A stretch of 64,000 bases of DNA from Cellulomonas fulva (GCF_018531375.1 NZ_JAHBOH010000001.1:1922001-1986000); one strand, 5' to 3'; shown: positions 37,605 to 45,627, numbered from the stretch's first letter. The notes: generated from the sequence alone by a model not told the origin. Made by a program: numbers and translations.

Positions 37605-38081
37605 ATGAACGACCGCGCGCTCTTGACGCTGCGGCCGCTGGTGCCCGACGACGTGCCCGCGCTCGACGTGCTGGAGCGCCGGCTCTTCGGTGCGGCGGCG
37701 TGGTCGCCGGCGGGGCTCGCGGAGGAGATCGTCGGACCCGGCCGGTGGTACGTCGGCGCGACGTACGGGGCCGGGCCGCTGGTCGGCTACGCGGGACTGT
37801 GGTTCGACGGCCAGGACGCGCAGGTCATGACGGTCGGCACGGACGAGGCGTACCAGGGCCGCGGGATCGGGCGGGTCCTGCTGGACGCGCTCGTCGGCCA
37901 CGCGGAGGCGGTGGGCGCGACGTCGGTGCTGCTGGAGGTGCGCGTCGACAACGAGCCGGCGCTGCGCCTGTACGCCGCGGCGGGGTTCGAGAAGCTGGGC
38001 CTGCGGCGCGGCTACTACCAGCCGGAGAACAAGGACGCGTGGACCATGCGCCTGGACCTGACGACGAGGGAGCGGTCATGA
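37605..38081 (+). CDS. rimI: Ribosomal protein S18 alanine N-acetyltransferase (GNAT)
   Basis: 158-residue GNAT enzyme. Acetyl-CoA-binding segment VGTDEAYQGRGIGRVLLDALVGHA and LLEVRVDNEPALRLYAAAGFEKLGLRRGYYQP, the RimI hallmark ending. It commonly lies between tsaB and tsaD. The ATG at 37605 is used; an in-frame GTG at 37578 inside tsaB would add 9 residues. Confidence 0.88.
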   Translation: MNDRALLTLRPLVPDDVPALDVLERRLFGAAAWSPAGLAEEIVGPGRWYVGATYGAGPLVGYAGLWFDGQDAQVMTVGTDEAYQGRGIGRVLLDALVGHAEAVGATSVLLEVRVDNEPALRLYAAAGFEKLGLRRGYYQPENKDAWTMRLDLTTRERS

Positions 38082-38938
38082 CGGCACCGGGGACGCACGG
38101 AGCGCAGCCGGACGAGGTCCGGGCGGCGGTGCTCGTCGACGCGGTGACGCTGGCGGGTGAGCTCGCCGGCGACGAGCCGCCCGCGCTGCTCGACGTCCGC
38201 TGGGCGCTGGGCCGCGCCGACGGGCACGAGCAGTACCTCGCCGGGCACCTGCCCGGGGCCGTCTTCGTCGACCTGGACCGCGAGCTCGCGGCGCCGCCGA
38301 GCGCGCAGGCCGGCCGCCACCCGCTGCCCGACGTCGCGACGCTCGAGGCGGCCGCCCGGCGCTGGGGCCTGCGCGAGGGCGCGCCCGTGGTCGCGTACGA
38401 CGCGAGCGGCGGCACCTCCGCGGCGCGCGCGTGGTGGCTGCTGCGCTGGGCGGGGCTGCGCGACGTGCGGCTGCTCGACGGCGGCCTGGCCGCCTGGACG
38501 GGCGCCGGGCTGTCGCTCGAGCCCGGTGAGGTCACGCCGGAGGCCGGGGACGTGGTCCTGGGCGCGGGCGCGCTCCCCACGATCGACGCGGACGGCGCGG
38601 CGGCGTGGGACGGTGCGCTGCTCGACGCGCGCGCGGGCGAGCGCTACCGCGGCGAGGTGGAGCCGGTCGACCCGCGCGCCGGTCACATCCCGGGCGCGGT
38701 GAGCGCGCCGACGGGGGAGAACCTCGACGCCGACGGCGCCTTCCTGCCCGCGGACCGGCTCCGCGAGCGGTTCCGCGCGCTGGGCGCCGCCGCCGGCGCG
38801 CCGGTCGCGGTGTACTGCGGCTCGGGCGTCACCGCGACGCACGAGGTCGCCGCGCTCGCGTCGATCGGCGTCGAGGCGTCGCTCTACCCGGGCTCCTGGT
38901 CGCAGTGGTCGCACGACCCGGCGCGGCCCGTCGCCTGA
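38078..38938 (+). CDS. Sulfurtransferase with two rhodanese domains
   Basis: 286 residues of the thiosulfate/3-mercaptopyruvate sulfurtransferase family. The N-terminal rhodanese module (about 20-150) lacks a catalytic Cys (VVAYDASGGTSAARAWWLLRWAG). The C-terminal module has it in the active loop VAVYCGSGVTATH. The ATG overlaps the rimI stop (ATGA), so it belongs to the alr-tsaE-tsaB-rimI operon although it has no known role in t6A. Its stop codon is inside a terminator hairpin. Confidence 0.87.
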   Translation: MTAPGTHGAQPDEVRAAVLVDAVTLAGELAGDEPPALLDVRWALGRADGHEQYLAGHLPGAVFVDLDRELAAPPSAQAGRHPLPDVATLEAAARRWGLREGAPVVAYDASGGTSAARAWWLLRWAGLRDVRLLDGGLAAWTGAGLSLEPGEVTPEAGDVVLGAGALPTIDADGAAAWDGALLDARAGERYRGEVEPVDPRAGHIPGAVSAPTGENLDADGAFLPADRLRERFRALGAAAGAPVAVYCGSGVTATHEVAALASIGVEASLYPGSWSQWSHDPARPVA

Positions 38939-38948
38939 CGGGCCGCGC
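38921..38948 (+). terminator. Terminator overlapping the sulfurtransferase stop codon
   Basis: Perfect 12-bp stem GCGCGGCCCGTC (38921-38932) and GACGGGCCGCGC (38937-38948) with a GCCT loop. The TGA stop (38936-38938) lies at the loop/right-arm junction. As the structure is symmetrical it may also serve the convergent nitroreductase gene. Confidence 0.75.
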
Positions 38949-38986
38949 AGCGGAGGTGCGGCGGGGGTGCGGGCTGCGCCCGTGCG

Positions 38987-39628
38987 TCAGGCCGTCGCCG
39001 TGACCGCGGCCCAGGGCAGGCGCGACGCGCGCGGGTGGTGCGTGCCGACGCCGTCGCGGTGGCCGACCAGCACCAGGAGCTGCGAGCGCCAGCCGGACTC
39101 GGCGAAGAACTCCGCGTCCACGCCGTCGGTGTCGAAGCCGCCGATCGGGCCGGCGTCGAGGCCCGCGGCGCGCAGCGCGGGGATGAGGTAGCCGGTCTGG
39201 ATGAGGGTGTTGGTGCGGGCCATCTGCTCGCGCTGCGCGAGGTTGCCCTCGAGTGCGTCGGCCATCGCGGCGCGGTGCGGCGCCAGGACGGGGAGGTGGC
39301 GGTGGAAGGACAGGTCGGCCGCGACGACGAGGGTCAGCGGCGCGGTGCGGATGCGCTCCTGGTTGCCCTCGGCGGCGTGGGCCGCGAGGCGCGCCTTCGC
39401 CTCGTCGGACCGCACCACGAGCAGGCGCAGCGGGGTGATGTTCATCGCGGTCGGGCCCCACTTGAGCAGGTCGTAGGCCGCGGTGAGCTGCTCGTCGGTC
39501 ACGGGCGCGTCCGTGAACGCGCCGACCGTGCGGGCCTCCCGGAAGAGCAGGTCCGCGGCCTCGTCGGCGATCGCGTACGTGGGCGTCGGGAAGTCGAGGC
39601 TGTCGATGGTCGCCGTCTCGGTCGTCAT
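38987..39628 (-). CDS. Nitroreductase-family protein (RutE-like malonic semialdehyde reductase)
   Basis: 213-residue FMN-dependent reductase. It resembles the RutE/HadB branch: ADLLFREARTVGAFTDAPVTDEQLTAAYDLLKWGPTAMN and ITPLRLLVV near the N-terminus, GGFDTDGVDAEFF in the C-terminal half. No rut operon is nearby, so a general quinone or nitro-compound reductase is also possible. A MarR-like palindrome overlaps its promoter. Confidence 0.82.
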   Translation of the reverse strand: MTTETATIDSLDFPTPTYAIADEAADLLFREARTVGAFTDAPVTDEQLTAAYDLLKWGPTAMNITPLRLLVVRSDEAKARLAAHAAEGNQERIRTAPLTLVVAADLSFHRHLPVLAPHRAAMADALEGNLAQREQMARTNTLIQTGYLIPALRAAGLDAGPIGGFDTDGVDAEFFAESGWRSQLLVLVGHRDGVGTHHPRASRLPWAAVTATA

Positions 39629-39635
39629 ACTTTCA

Positions 39636-39647
39636 TTGAAGCATCAA
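39636..39647 (-). promoter_or_regulatory. Candidate MarR-type operator upstream of nitroreductase
   Basis: TTGAAGCATCAA, with TTGA/TCAA arms around a 4-base centre, in an AT-rich island 7 bases upstream of the gene's ATG. This half-site type is common for MarR/HxlR regulators of redox enzymes. No such regulator is encoded in the window. Confidence 0.45.
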
Positions 39648-39704
39648 CTATCTCGCGGTCTTCCCGGGCAACCGGTGACGCTCACCACAGCCGCGCCGCG
39701 CCTC

Positions 39705-39710
39705 TAGGCT
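39705..39710 (+). promoter_or_regulatory. -10 box, tsaD
   Basis: TAGGCT ends 7 bases before the ATG at 39718; no ribosome-binding site. Confidence 0.55.
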
Positions 39711-39717
39711 GAGCGGC

Positions 39718-40764
39718 ATGCCGTCCGCTGAGCCCCTGGTCCTGGGCATCGAGACCTCCTGCGACGAGACCGGGGTCGCGCTGGTGCGCGGGTACGACCT
39801 GCTGGTCGACGCCGTCGCCTCGTCCGTCGACGAGCACGCGCGGTTCGGCGGGATCATCCCCGAGATCGCCTCGCGCGCCCACCTCGAGGCGATGGTCCCG
39901 ACGATCGAGCGCGCGCTGGGCACCGCGGGCGTCACGCTCGACGAGGTCGACGCGGTCGCCGTGACCGCGGGCCCGGGGCTCGTCGGACCGCTCACGGTCG
40001 GGGCCTCCGCCGCGAAGGCGCTCGCGATCGGGCTCGACAAGCCGCTGTACGGGGTGAACCACGTGATCGGGCACGCGGTCGTGGACGAGCTGGTGGACGG
40101 ACCGTTCCCGGAGCGCGTCATGGCGCTCGTGGTCTCCGGCGGGCACTCGTCGCTGCTGATGATCGACGACACGGTCGAGGTCACCGAGCTGGGCTCGACG
40201 CTCGACGACGCCGCGGGGGAGGCCTTCGACAAGGTCGGCCGCCTGCTCGGCCTGCCCTACCCCGGCGGACCGCACATCGACCGGCTGGCGCGCGAGGGCG
40301 ACCCGGAGGCGATCCGGTTCCCGCGCGGGCTGACCGCCGCCAAGGACCAGGCGAAGCACGCGACGGACTTCTCCTTCTCGGGCCTCAAGACCGCCGTCGC
40401 GCGGTGGGTCGAGGCGCGGCAGGACGCGGGCCAGGAGATCCCGCTGGCCGACGTGTCCGCGTCCTTCGCCGCCGCGGTGGCGGACGTGCTGACCGCCAAG
40501 ACCATCGCGGCGTGCCGGGCGCACGGCGTCGGCACGCTCGTCGTAGGAGGCGGCTTCTCCGCGAACTCGCAGCTGCGGGACATGGCCGCGCAGCGCTGCG
40601 CGGACGCGGGGATCGAGCTGCGCATCCCGCCCATCCGCTACTGCACGGACAACGGAGCGATGATCGCCGCGCTCGGCTCCGCGGTGATCCGCCGCGGCAT
40701 GCCCGCGTCGTCCCTCGACATCCCGGTCGACTCCTCGATGCCGCTGACCCAGGTCCTGGTCTAG
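39718..40764 (+). CDS. tsaD: tRNA N6-adenosine threonylcarbamoyltransferase
   Basis: Catalytic subunit of t6A synthesis; transfers threonylcarbamoyl from TC-AMP to A37. 348 residues: [39 protein letters not shown], metal-site [44 protein letters not shown] and the [11 protein letters not shown] motif. It is split from tsaE-tsaB by the rhodanese and nitroreductase genes and has its own promoter. Confidence 0.96.
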   Translation: MPSAEPLVLGIETSCDETGVALVRGYDLLVDAVASSVDEHARFGGIIPEIASRAHLEAMVPTIERALGTAGVTLDEVDAVAVTAGPGLVGPLTVGASAAKALAIGLDKPLYGVNHVIGHAVVDELVDGPFPERVMALVVSGGHSSLLMIDDTVEVTELGSTLDDAAGEAFDKVGRLLGLPYPGGPHIDRLAREGDPEAIRFPRGLTAAKDQAKHATDFSFSGLKTAVARWVEARQDAGQEIPLADVSASFAAAVADVLTAKTIAACRAHGVGTLVVGGGFSANSQLRDMAAQRCADAGIELRIPPIRYCTDNGAMIAALGSAVIRRGMPASSLDIPVDSSMPLTQVLV

Positions 40765-40853
40765 CCCGGGGCCCACCCGGCGAACCGCCCCCCGGCGAGC
40801 TCGTCGCCGCAGCCGTGGTCGCAGCGACGATGCCCGTGACGGTTCACCACCGT

Positions 40854-40925
40854 GCGACGACGGGTGCGGCGACGGGTGCGACGACGGGTGCGACGACTGA
40901 CGCGACCACGGGTGCGGGGACCGGT
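40854..40925 (+). repeat. Six degenerate 12-bp tandem repeats
   Basis: Consensus GCGACGACGGGT repeated at 12-base steps (40854, 40866, 40878, 40890, 40902, 40914), with increasing divergence in the last three copies. In one frame it reads as Thr/Gly/Ala-rich sequence leading towards the ArsR gene, but without any family match. Probably a non-coding microsatellite-like expansion. Confidence 0.6.
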
Positions 40926-40969
40926 GGCGCACGGCGGGGGTCTTGCGGGCGTTCGCCGGGGTGGCTAAC

Positions 40970-40989
40970 GTACAACCACATGGTTGTAC
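40970..40989 (+). promoter_or_regulatory. Palindromic operator over the ArsR start codon
   Basis: Perfect palindrome GTACAACCACATGGTTGTAC (9-bp arms with a CA centre) that includes the ATG (40980-40982). A TAACGT -10 (40966-40971) overlaps its left edge, 8 bases before the ATG. Binding of the encoded repressor would block both initiation of transcription and any leaderless translation start. Confidence 0.75.
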
Positions 40990-41351
40990 AAAGTCTGGAC
41001 CCCGCAGCCCTCGACCAGGACGAGGTGGACCGCGTCTTCGGCGCTCTGGCCGACGCGACGCGGCGCGACATCGTCGTGCGCGTGCTGCGCGAGGAGCAGT
41101 CCGTGTCGGCGCTCGCGCGCCGCTACGCGATGAGCTTCGCGGCGGTCCAGAAGCACGTGGCGGTGCTCGAGCGGGCAGCGCTCGTGCGCAAGCAGCGGCG
41201 AGGACGCGAGCAGATGGTCAGCGGCGACGTCGAGACGATCCGGGCGGCGACCCGGCTCCTCGGCGCGTACGAGGCGATCTGGCGCGGTCGCGTCGACCGG
41301 ATCGACGACCTCCTGGCGGAGGACGTCGACGACGAGAGGGAAGCACGATGA
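40980..41351 (+). CDS. ArsR-family transcriptional repressor
   Basis: 123-residue winged-helix protein: DEVDRVFGALADATRRDIVVRVLREEQSVSALARRYAMSFAAVQKHVAVLERAALVRKQRRGREQ. No metal-binding ELCV-type motif is seen; it belongs to the SRPBCC-linked ArsR group. The ATG at 40980 lies within the palindrome, so autoregulation is likely. The next gene overlaps by 4 bases (ATGA). Confidence 0.88.
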   Translation: MVVQSLDPAALDQDEVDRVFGALADATRRDIVVRVLREEQSVSALARRYAMSFAAVQKHVAVLERAALVRKQRRGREQMVSGDVETIRAATRLLGAYEAIWRGRVDRIDDLLAEDVDDEREAR

Positions 41352-41836
41352 CGGTGGTCAGCTCGACCAAGGACGCCGAGGCGCTCAGCCTCGAGATCGT
41401 CTCCGAGTTCTCCGCGACGCCGGACCGGGTCTGGCAGGTCTGGGAGGACGCGCGCCAGCTCGAGCGGTGGTGGGGTCCGCCCGAGTGGCCCGCGACGTTC
41501 GTCGACCACGACGTGCGCGTCGGCGGGCGCTCGTCCTACTTCATGACCGGACCCGACGGGACCAAGGCCCACGGCTGGTGGGAGTTCGTCGCCGTCGACG
41601 CGCCGCGATCGCTGAGCTTCGACGACGGGTTCGCCGACGACACGGGGCGCCCGACGGACTCGATGCCCGTGACGCGCGCCGTCGTGCGGATCGAGGAGGT
41701 CCCCGCCGGCACCCGCATGACGATCACCTCGACGTTCCCGACGCTCGAGGCGCTCGAGCAGCTGGTCGCGATGGGCATGCTCGAGGGCATGACGCTGGCG
41801 CTCGGTCAGATCGACGCGATCCTCGCCGATGCCTGA
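41348..41836 (+). CDS. SRPBCC (AHSA1-type) domain protein
   Basis: 162 residues of the START/Bet v1-like fold: SLEIVSEFSATPDRVWQVWEDARQLERWWGPPEWPATF, GGRSSYFMTGPDGTKAHGWWEFV and SLSFDDGFAD. These AHSA1-type proteins are usually co-transcribed with an ArsR repressor, as here, and are thought to bind hydrophobic ligands. Ligand unknown. Confidence 0.87.
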   Translation: MTVVSSTKDAEALSLEIVSEFSATPDRVWQVWEDARQLERWWGPPEWPATFVDHDVRVGGRSSYFMTGPDGTKAHGWWEFVAVDAPRSLSFDDGFADDTGRPTDSMPVTRAVVRIEEVPAGTRMTITSTFPTLEALEQLVAMGMLEGMTLALGQIDAILADA

Positions 41837-42080
41837 GGCGACGCCCAGGTCGGGGACGGCCTCCTCGCCGGTCACGGGCCCCGCCTCCTACTTCCCCTCC
41901 ATCGAGCGGACGTACGGGCAGCCGGTCCAGCACTGGCTCGATCTGGTGGACGCCCGGCCGGCCGACGAGAAGCACGGCGCGACCGTGGCCTGGCTCAAGG
42001 CCGAGCACGGCCTGGGCCACGGCCACGCCAACGCGCTCGTCGCCTACGCGCGGGCGCGCCGGGGCGCCGGCGCGGACTGA
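41829..42080 (+). CDS. DUF4287 protein
   Basis: 83 residues. The DUF4287 core is clear: SYFPSIERTYGQPVQHWLDLV, HGATVAWLKAEHGLGHGHANALVAYARA. Function unknown; the domain is often found with SRPBCC or DUF5655 proteins. The ATG overlaps the previous gene by 8 bases, so it is probably third in the ArsR operon. Confidence 0.85.
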   Translation: MPEATPRSGTASSPVTGPASYFPSIERTYGQPVQHWLDLVDARPADEKHGATVAWLKAEHGLGHGHANALVAYARARRGAGAD

Positions 42081-42152
42081 GGCAGGGCTCCGCCGTCGAG
42101 ACCCCGGGGGCGGAACCCTGTCGGACGGCCTCCCGCTGCCGATCGGGACGGT

Positions 42153-42707
42153 GTGGGAGCCGAGCTGCTGGTCGTCGCGCCGGTCGCGGTCGCGACCGTG
42201 TGGTGCTTCTCGAGCGGAGCCGCCGCGGTCCGTCGCCGCGCGGCGGAGATCGCCGAGCTCCCGGTCACCTGGCGGCGTGTCCACGTCGCGCCCGACGCCG
42301 AGGGCTGCCCCGGGATCGAGCTCCTGGTGCCCGGCGCGGGCAGCTCCTCGTCGCTCGGCGACCTGCGCGCGCGGGACATCGGCGGCGGCACGGTCACGGT
42401 GGAGGTCCTCGGCCTCGTCGGACCGGGCGGCCCGGCCGGCGCGGCCGACCGGGCCGTGCCGACGGGGCGCTACCCGCTGGGCGAGGTCAGCGAGCAGGTG
42501 GACACCGCCGCCGGGCCGGCCTGGCGCCGCACCGCGTGGACCGAGTCGGTCGTCGTCACCGACCTGCACCTGGACCACGCGGGGTGGGCGTTCGTGGTGC
42601 GGCTGCGCAGCGGCTGCCAGCACGACGAGGTGCTCGCGTCCGCGGAGCGGATGCTCGCGAGCTGGCGGTGGGTCGAGCCGGCCGCGTCGCAGCGGGCAGC
42701 CGGCTGA
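42153..42707 (+). CDS. Hypothetical membrane-anchored protein
   Basis: 184 residues, not recognised. An N-terminal hydrophobic segment (about residues 4-25: LLVVAPVAVATVWCFSSGAA) is followed by a basic stretch (RRRAAE) and a soluble remainder with beta-rich character and a single C-terminal Cys in CQHDEV. GTG start without a good ribosome-binding site, so the start is uncertain. Codon use is normal for the window. Confidence 0.55.
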   Translation: MGAELLVVAPVAVATVWCFSSGAAAVRRRAAEIAELPVTWRRVHVAPDAEGCPGIELLVPGAGSSSSLGDLRARDIGGGTVTVEVLGLVGPGGPAGAADRAVPTGRYPLGEVSEQVDTAAGPAWRRTAWTESVVVTDLHLDHAGWAFVVRLRSGCQHDEVLASAERMLASWRWVEPAASQRAAG

Positions 42708-42721
42708 CCGCGGCGCGCCCG

Positions 42722-43858
42722 CTACAGGGGCTTGCCGGCCTTCATCTCGCCGACCAGCGACGTGACGACCGCGTCCAGGTCGCCCGCGTTGCGCCGGGCC
42801 ACCGCGCGCTGACGCTGGTAGGAGGCTCCGCGGCGCAGGATCACCCGGACCTGCTCGAGCTCCTCGCTGCAGCCCAGCCGCTCGGCGACCGGCGCCAGGA
42901 CCGTGAGCCAGTGCGCCACCGAGTCGGTGACCAGCTCCTCGTCACCCGCCGCGTCGGTGATGACGATCGCGTCCATGCCGTAGCGCGCGGAGCGCCACTT
43001 GTTCTCCTGGACGAACCACGTCGGCATGGTCGGCAGCTCCTGGCCGGCGTCCAGCAACGACGAGAAGTGCTCGACGAAGCAGTGCGTGAGCGCGGAGATC
43101 GCGGTCACCTCGAGCAGGTTCGTCGCGCCGTCGGCGATGCGCATCTCGAGCGTGCCGAACCGCGGCGCGGGCCGGACGTCCCACCGCACCTCGTCGAACT
43201 GGTCGATCACGCCGGTGTGCAGCATGTCCCCGACGTACTGCTCGAGCTGCGCCCACTCGTCGAACTGGTACGGCAGCCCGGCCGTCGGCAGCTGCTGGAA
43301 CAGCAGCGCGCGGTTGGACGCGTAGCCGGTGTCCTTGCCGCCCCAGAACGGCGACGACGCGGACAGCGACTGGATGTGCGCGAAGACGGTCAGCATCGCG
43401 CGGGACAGGGGCAGCACCTTGGCGCGGTCCTCGACGCCCACGTGGACGTGCACGCCGTAGATCAGCATCTGCCGGCCCCACCACTGCGTGCGGTCGATCA
43501 GCGTGGCGTAGCGCTGCTTGTCGCTGACCTTCTGCGTCGCCCAGTGCGCCGACGGGTGCGTCCCGCCGCCCATGAGGTCGATGCGCAGGGGAGCGGCGGC
43601 CGCGGCGACCTCGTCGAGCGCACGCCGCAGGTCCTCGCCCGCCTGGCCCACGGTGACGCACTTGCCCGACGAGACCTCGACCGTGTTGCGCAGGAGCTCC
43701 TGCGTGATGTTGGGGTGGTCGGTCCCCACGGCGTCGAAGATCGCCTGCGCCGCCTGCCGCAGGTCGCCCGAGTCGGCGTCGACGAGCGCGACCTCCCACT
43801 CGATGCCGACGGTCGAGCGCTCGCTCGTCGCGAACGGCAGGTGCACGGGTGCGGCCAT
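42722..43858 (-). CDS. Glutamate-cysteine ligase family 2 protein (carboxylate-amine ligase)
   Basis: 378 residues of the GCS2/YbdK family: STVGIEWEVALVDADSGDL, ELLRNTVEVSSGKC, LMGGGTHPSAHW, YGVHVHVGVEDR and MRIADGATNLLEVTAI. Such enzymes join glutamate to an amine or cysteine. Actinobacteria use mycothiol rather than glutathione, so the product need not be gamma-glutamylcysteine. It follows the methyltransferase gene with a one-base overlap. Confidence 0.87.
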   Translation of the reverse strand: MAAPVHLPFATSERSTVGIEWEVALVDADSGDLRQAAQAIFDAVGTDHPNITQELLRNTVEVSSGKCVTVGQAGEDLRRALDEVAAAAAPLRIDLMGGGTHPSAHWATQKVSDKQRYATLIDRTQWWGRQMLIYGVHVHVGVEDRAKVLPLSRAMLTVFAHIQSLSASSPFWGGKDTGYASNRALLFQQLPTAGLPYQFDEWAQLEQYVGDMLHTGVIDQFDEVRWDVRPAPRFGTLEMRIADGATNLLEVTAISALTHCFVEHFSSLLDAGQELPTMPTWFVQENKWRSARYGMDAIVITDAAGDEELVTDSVAHWLTVLAPVAERLGCSEELEQVRVILRRGASYQRQRAVARRNAGDLDAVVTSLVGEMKAGKPL

Positions 43859-45063
43859 CAGCGGTCCTCGCCCCCCGCGCCCTGCTCGCCGGCCAGCGGG
43901 TCGACGACGAGCACGCTCTGGTGCCCGGCGAGACGCGTGAGCACGATGGTCGCCTCCTGGTCCCCGCGCAGGTCGAGCTGCCGGCGCAGCTGCTCCGGCA
44001 CCACCGCGGTGCCGCGCTTCTTGATCGTGAGCCGGCCGACGCGGTGCTCGCGCAGGTACGTGCGCAGCCGCTTGAGGCCGAACGGCATCTGGTCCAGCAC
44101 GCGGTAGCCCGTGGCGAAGGGCGTCGCGTGGCGCTCGTCGGACGTCACGTAGGCGATCGTGGGGTCGACGAGCCGGCCGCGCACCTCGAGCGCGACGTCG
44201 CCGACCAGCCCCGCGCGGATCACCGCGCCGTCGGGCTCGTACAGGTAGGCGCCGACCGCGCCGACCTGCGCGTGCGCGAGCTCGTCGGGAGCGAGCACGT
44301 GCGCCTGGCCGGCGGCGAGGACGAGGGCCGAGCGGCCCGGTCCCTCGGGTGCCAGCGGGCCGAACCACAGGCCGAGCTCGACCACGTCGCCGCCGACCGA
44401 GACCCACTGCGCGCGGGCGTCGGCGGGCAGGTCCTTGTGCGCGATGCCGGGGCCGAGCTTGAGCCCGAGGGCCGGGACGCGGTCGCGGACCGCGAGGACC
44501 GCGTCGAGCGGCGGCGCGTACGCGCGCGGGTCGAAGACGCGCGAGCCGCCGGCACGCCGCGCAGGGTCGGCGAACACGCCGTCGACGTCGGACAGGTCCA
44601 GCGTCAGGCCGTCGGTGTGCCGGACCACCGCCTCGGGGAAGTGGCGCAGGTTCACCGTCGCGATGGCGGCCGTCATCTCGTCCAGCTCTGCCGCGGTCAC
44701 CCGCAGCCCCACGCCCGCCAGCGCCAGGGCGTCCGCGCCGATGCCGCAGGTGAGGTCGGCGACGTGCGTCAGCCCCGCGTCGCGGTACCGCCGCGCGTGG
44801 TGGGCCGCGACCTCGAGCCGCGTCGCCTGCTCGAGCCCGTCCGGCGTGAAGAGCATGCCGTCGGCGAAGTCGCCGAGCTTGGCGTGCGCCTTGGCGCGTA
44901 GCCGCGACTGCGTCAGCGCCGCGGACACCAGGGAGGGGTGCAGACCCTCGGCGCGCAGGCGCTCGGCGAGGGGCATCGCCAGGCGCTCGTCGTACGGCGG
45001 GAGCGCGGACAGCAGCGCCCACCCGTCCGGGGCGAGCAGCCGGCTCAGTCCGTCGGCGTCCAT
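43858..45063 (-). CDS. Class I SAM-dependent methyltransferase with THUMP-like C-terminus
   Basis: 401 residues. The N-terminal part has VSAALTQSRLRAKAHAKLGDFADGMLFT, then the SAM-binding motif VADLTCGIGADALALA and VFADPARR. The C-terminal about 100 residues (RLRTYLREHRVGRLTIKKRGTAV) match the THUMP-like domain found with this methyltransferase group in actinobacteria. An RNA substrate is suggested by the domain but not proven. The start at 45063 has GGAAGGA, or equally an AAGGAT -10, upstream. Confidence 0.85.
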   Translation of the reverse strand: MDADGLSRLLAPDGWALLSALPPYDERLAMPLAERLRAEGLHPSLVSAALTQSRLRAKAHAKLGDFADGMLFTPDGLEQATRLEVAAHHARRYRDAGLTHVADLTCGIGADALALAGVGLRVTAAELDEMTAAIATVNLRHFPEAVVRHTDGLTLDLSDVDGVFADPARRAGGSRVFDPRAYAPPLDAVLAVRDRVPALGLKLGPGIAHKDLPADARAQWVSVGGDVVELGLWFGPLAPEGPGRSALVLAAGQAHVLAPDELAHAQVGAVGAYLYEPDGAVIRAGLVGDVALEVRGRLVDPTIAYVTSDERHATPFATGYRVLDQMPFGLKRLRTYLREHRVGRLTIKKRGTAVVPEQLRRQLDLRGDQEATIVLTRLAGHQSVLVVDPLAGEQGAGGEDR

Positions 45064-45092
45064 GGTCGCGATCCTTCCACGCCGCGCCGACG

Positions 45093-45119
45093 CTGGCACT
45101 CGGGTTGACCGAGTGCTAG
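45093..45119 (+). promoter_or_regulatory. CIRCE element 1 (HrcA operator)
   Basis: CTGGCACTC-N9-GAGTGCTAG, an imperfect match to the canonical TTAGCACTC-N9-GAGTGCTAA with the exact 9-base spacer. The groES -35 (TTGACC) lies inside the spacer. Confidence 0.85.
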
Positions 45120-45133
45120 TGCGTTTCTAGAGT
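45105..45133 (+). promoter_or_regulatory. groES promoter
   Basis: -35 TTGACC (45105-45110), 17-base spacer, -10 TAGAGT (45128-45133). This predicts transcription starting near 45140, directly in front of the second CIRCE-type repeat. Confidence 0.8.
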
Positions 45134-45140
45134 GAGGTCG

Positions 45141-45167
45141 TTGGCACTCTCGTCGTGAGTGTGCCAA
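45141..45167 (+). promoter_or_regulatory. CIRCE-type element 2
   Basis: TTGGCACTC at 45141-45149 and GAGTGTGCCAA at 45157-45167. The outer arms TTGGCAC/GTGCCAA are perfect but the right half carries two extra bases compared with canonical CIRCE. It sits at the expected transcription start. Confidence 0.7.
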
Positions 45168-45248
45168 CGCGCCCGGCCTCCGGCACCCGCGACGACGGCG
45201 GCAGGCGCTCCACCCTGAACCACTCAACACGTGAAGGGGAGGTCCGCA

Positions 45249-45545
45249 GTGTCGGTCTCCATCAAGCCGCTCGAGGACCGCATCGTCGTGAAGACGCTCG
45301 AGGCGGAGACGACGACCGCATCCGGTCTCGTCATCCCGGACAGCGCCAAGGAGAAGCCCCAGGAGGGCGAGGTCCTGGCGGTCGGTCCGGGTCGGATCGA
45401 CGACAAGGGCAACCGCGTGCCGCTCGACGTCGCAGTCGGTGACAAGGTCATCTACTCGAAGTACGGCGGCACCGAGGTCAAGTACGCCGGCGAGGAGTAC
45501 CTCATCCTCTCGGCGCGCGACATCCTGGCGATCGTCGTCAAGTGA
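45249..45545 (+). CDS. groES: Co-chaperonin GroES
   Basis: 98 residues: [76 protein letters not shown]. It caps the GroEL ring. GTG start at 45249 after AAGGGGAGG. No groEL follows: a strong terminator and a convergent whiB come next, so groEL must be elsewhere. Confidence 0.97.
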   Translation: MSVSIKPLEDRIVVKTLEAETTTASGLVIPDSAKEKPQEGEVLAVGPGRIDDKGNRVPLDVAVGDKVIYSKYGGTEVKYAGEEYLILSARDILAIVVK

Positions 45546-45585
45546 TCGTGCCGTCGGGCCCGTCGCCCCGCGCGACGGCCTGACG

Positions 45586-45627
45586 AACGACGAAGGCCCC
45601 GTCCTGGTGGACGGGGCCTTCGTCGTT
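45586..45627 (+). terminator. Terminator after groES
   Basis: 19-bp perfect stem AACGACGAAGGCCCCGTCC (45586-45604) and GGACGGGGCCTTCGTCGTT (45609-45627), loop TGGT. The strongest hairpin in the window; it makes groES monocistronic. Confidence 0.9.

Noticed and set aside
40854..40925. 12-bp repeats considered as a CRISPR array
   Set aside because: Units are directly adjacent without spacers and degenerate along the array.
40404..40979. Long N-terminal extension of the ArsR protein
   Set aside because: It would overlap tsaD and consist of repeat-encoded Thr/Gly sequence; the operator and -10 place the start at 40980.
42722..45022. Single fused protein covering the GCS2 ligase and part of the methyltransferase gene
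   Set aside because: The 766-codon frame reads the methyltransferase region out of its coding frame; the two proteins have separate family starts and stops overlapping by one base.
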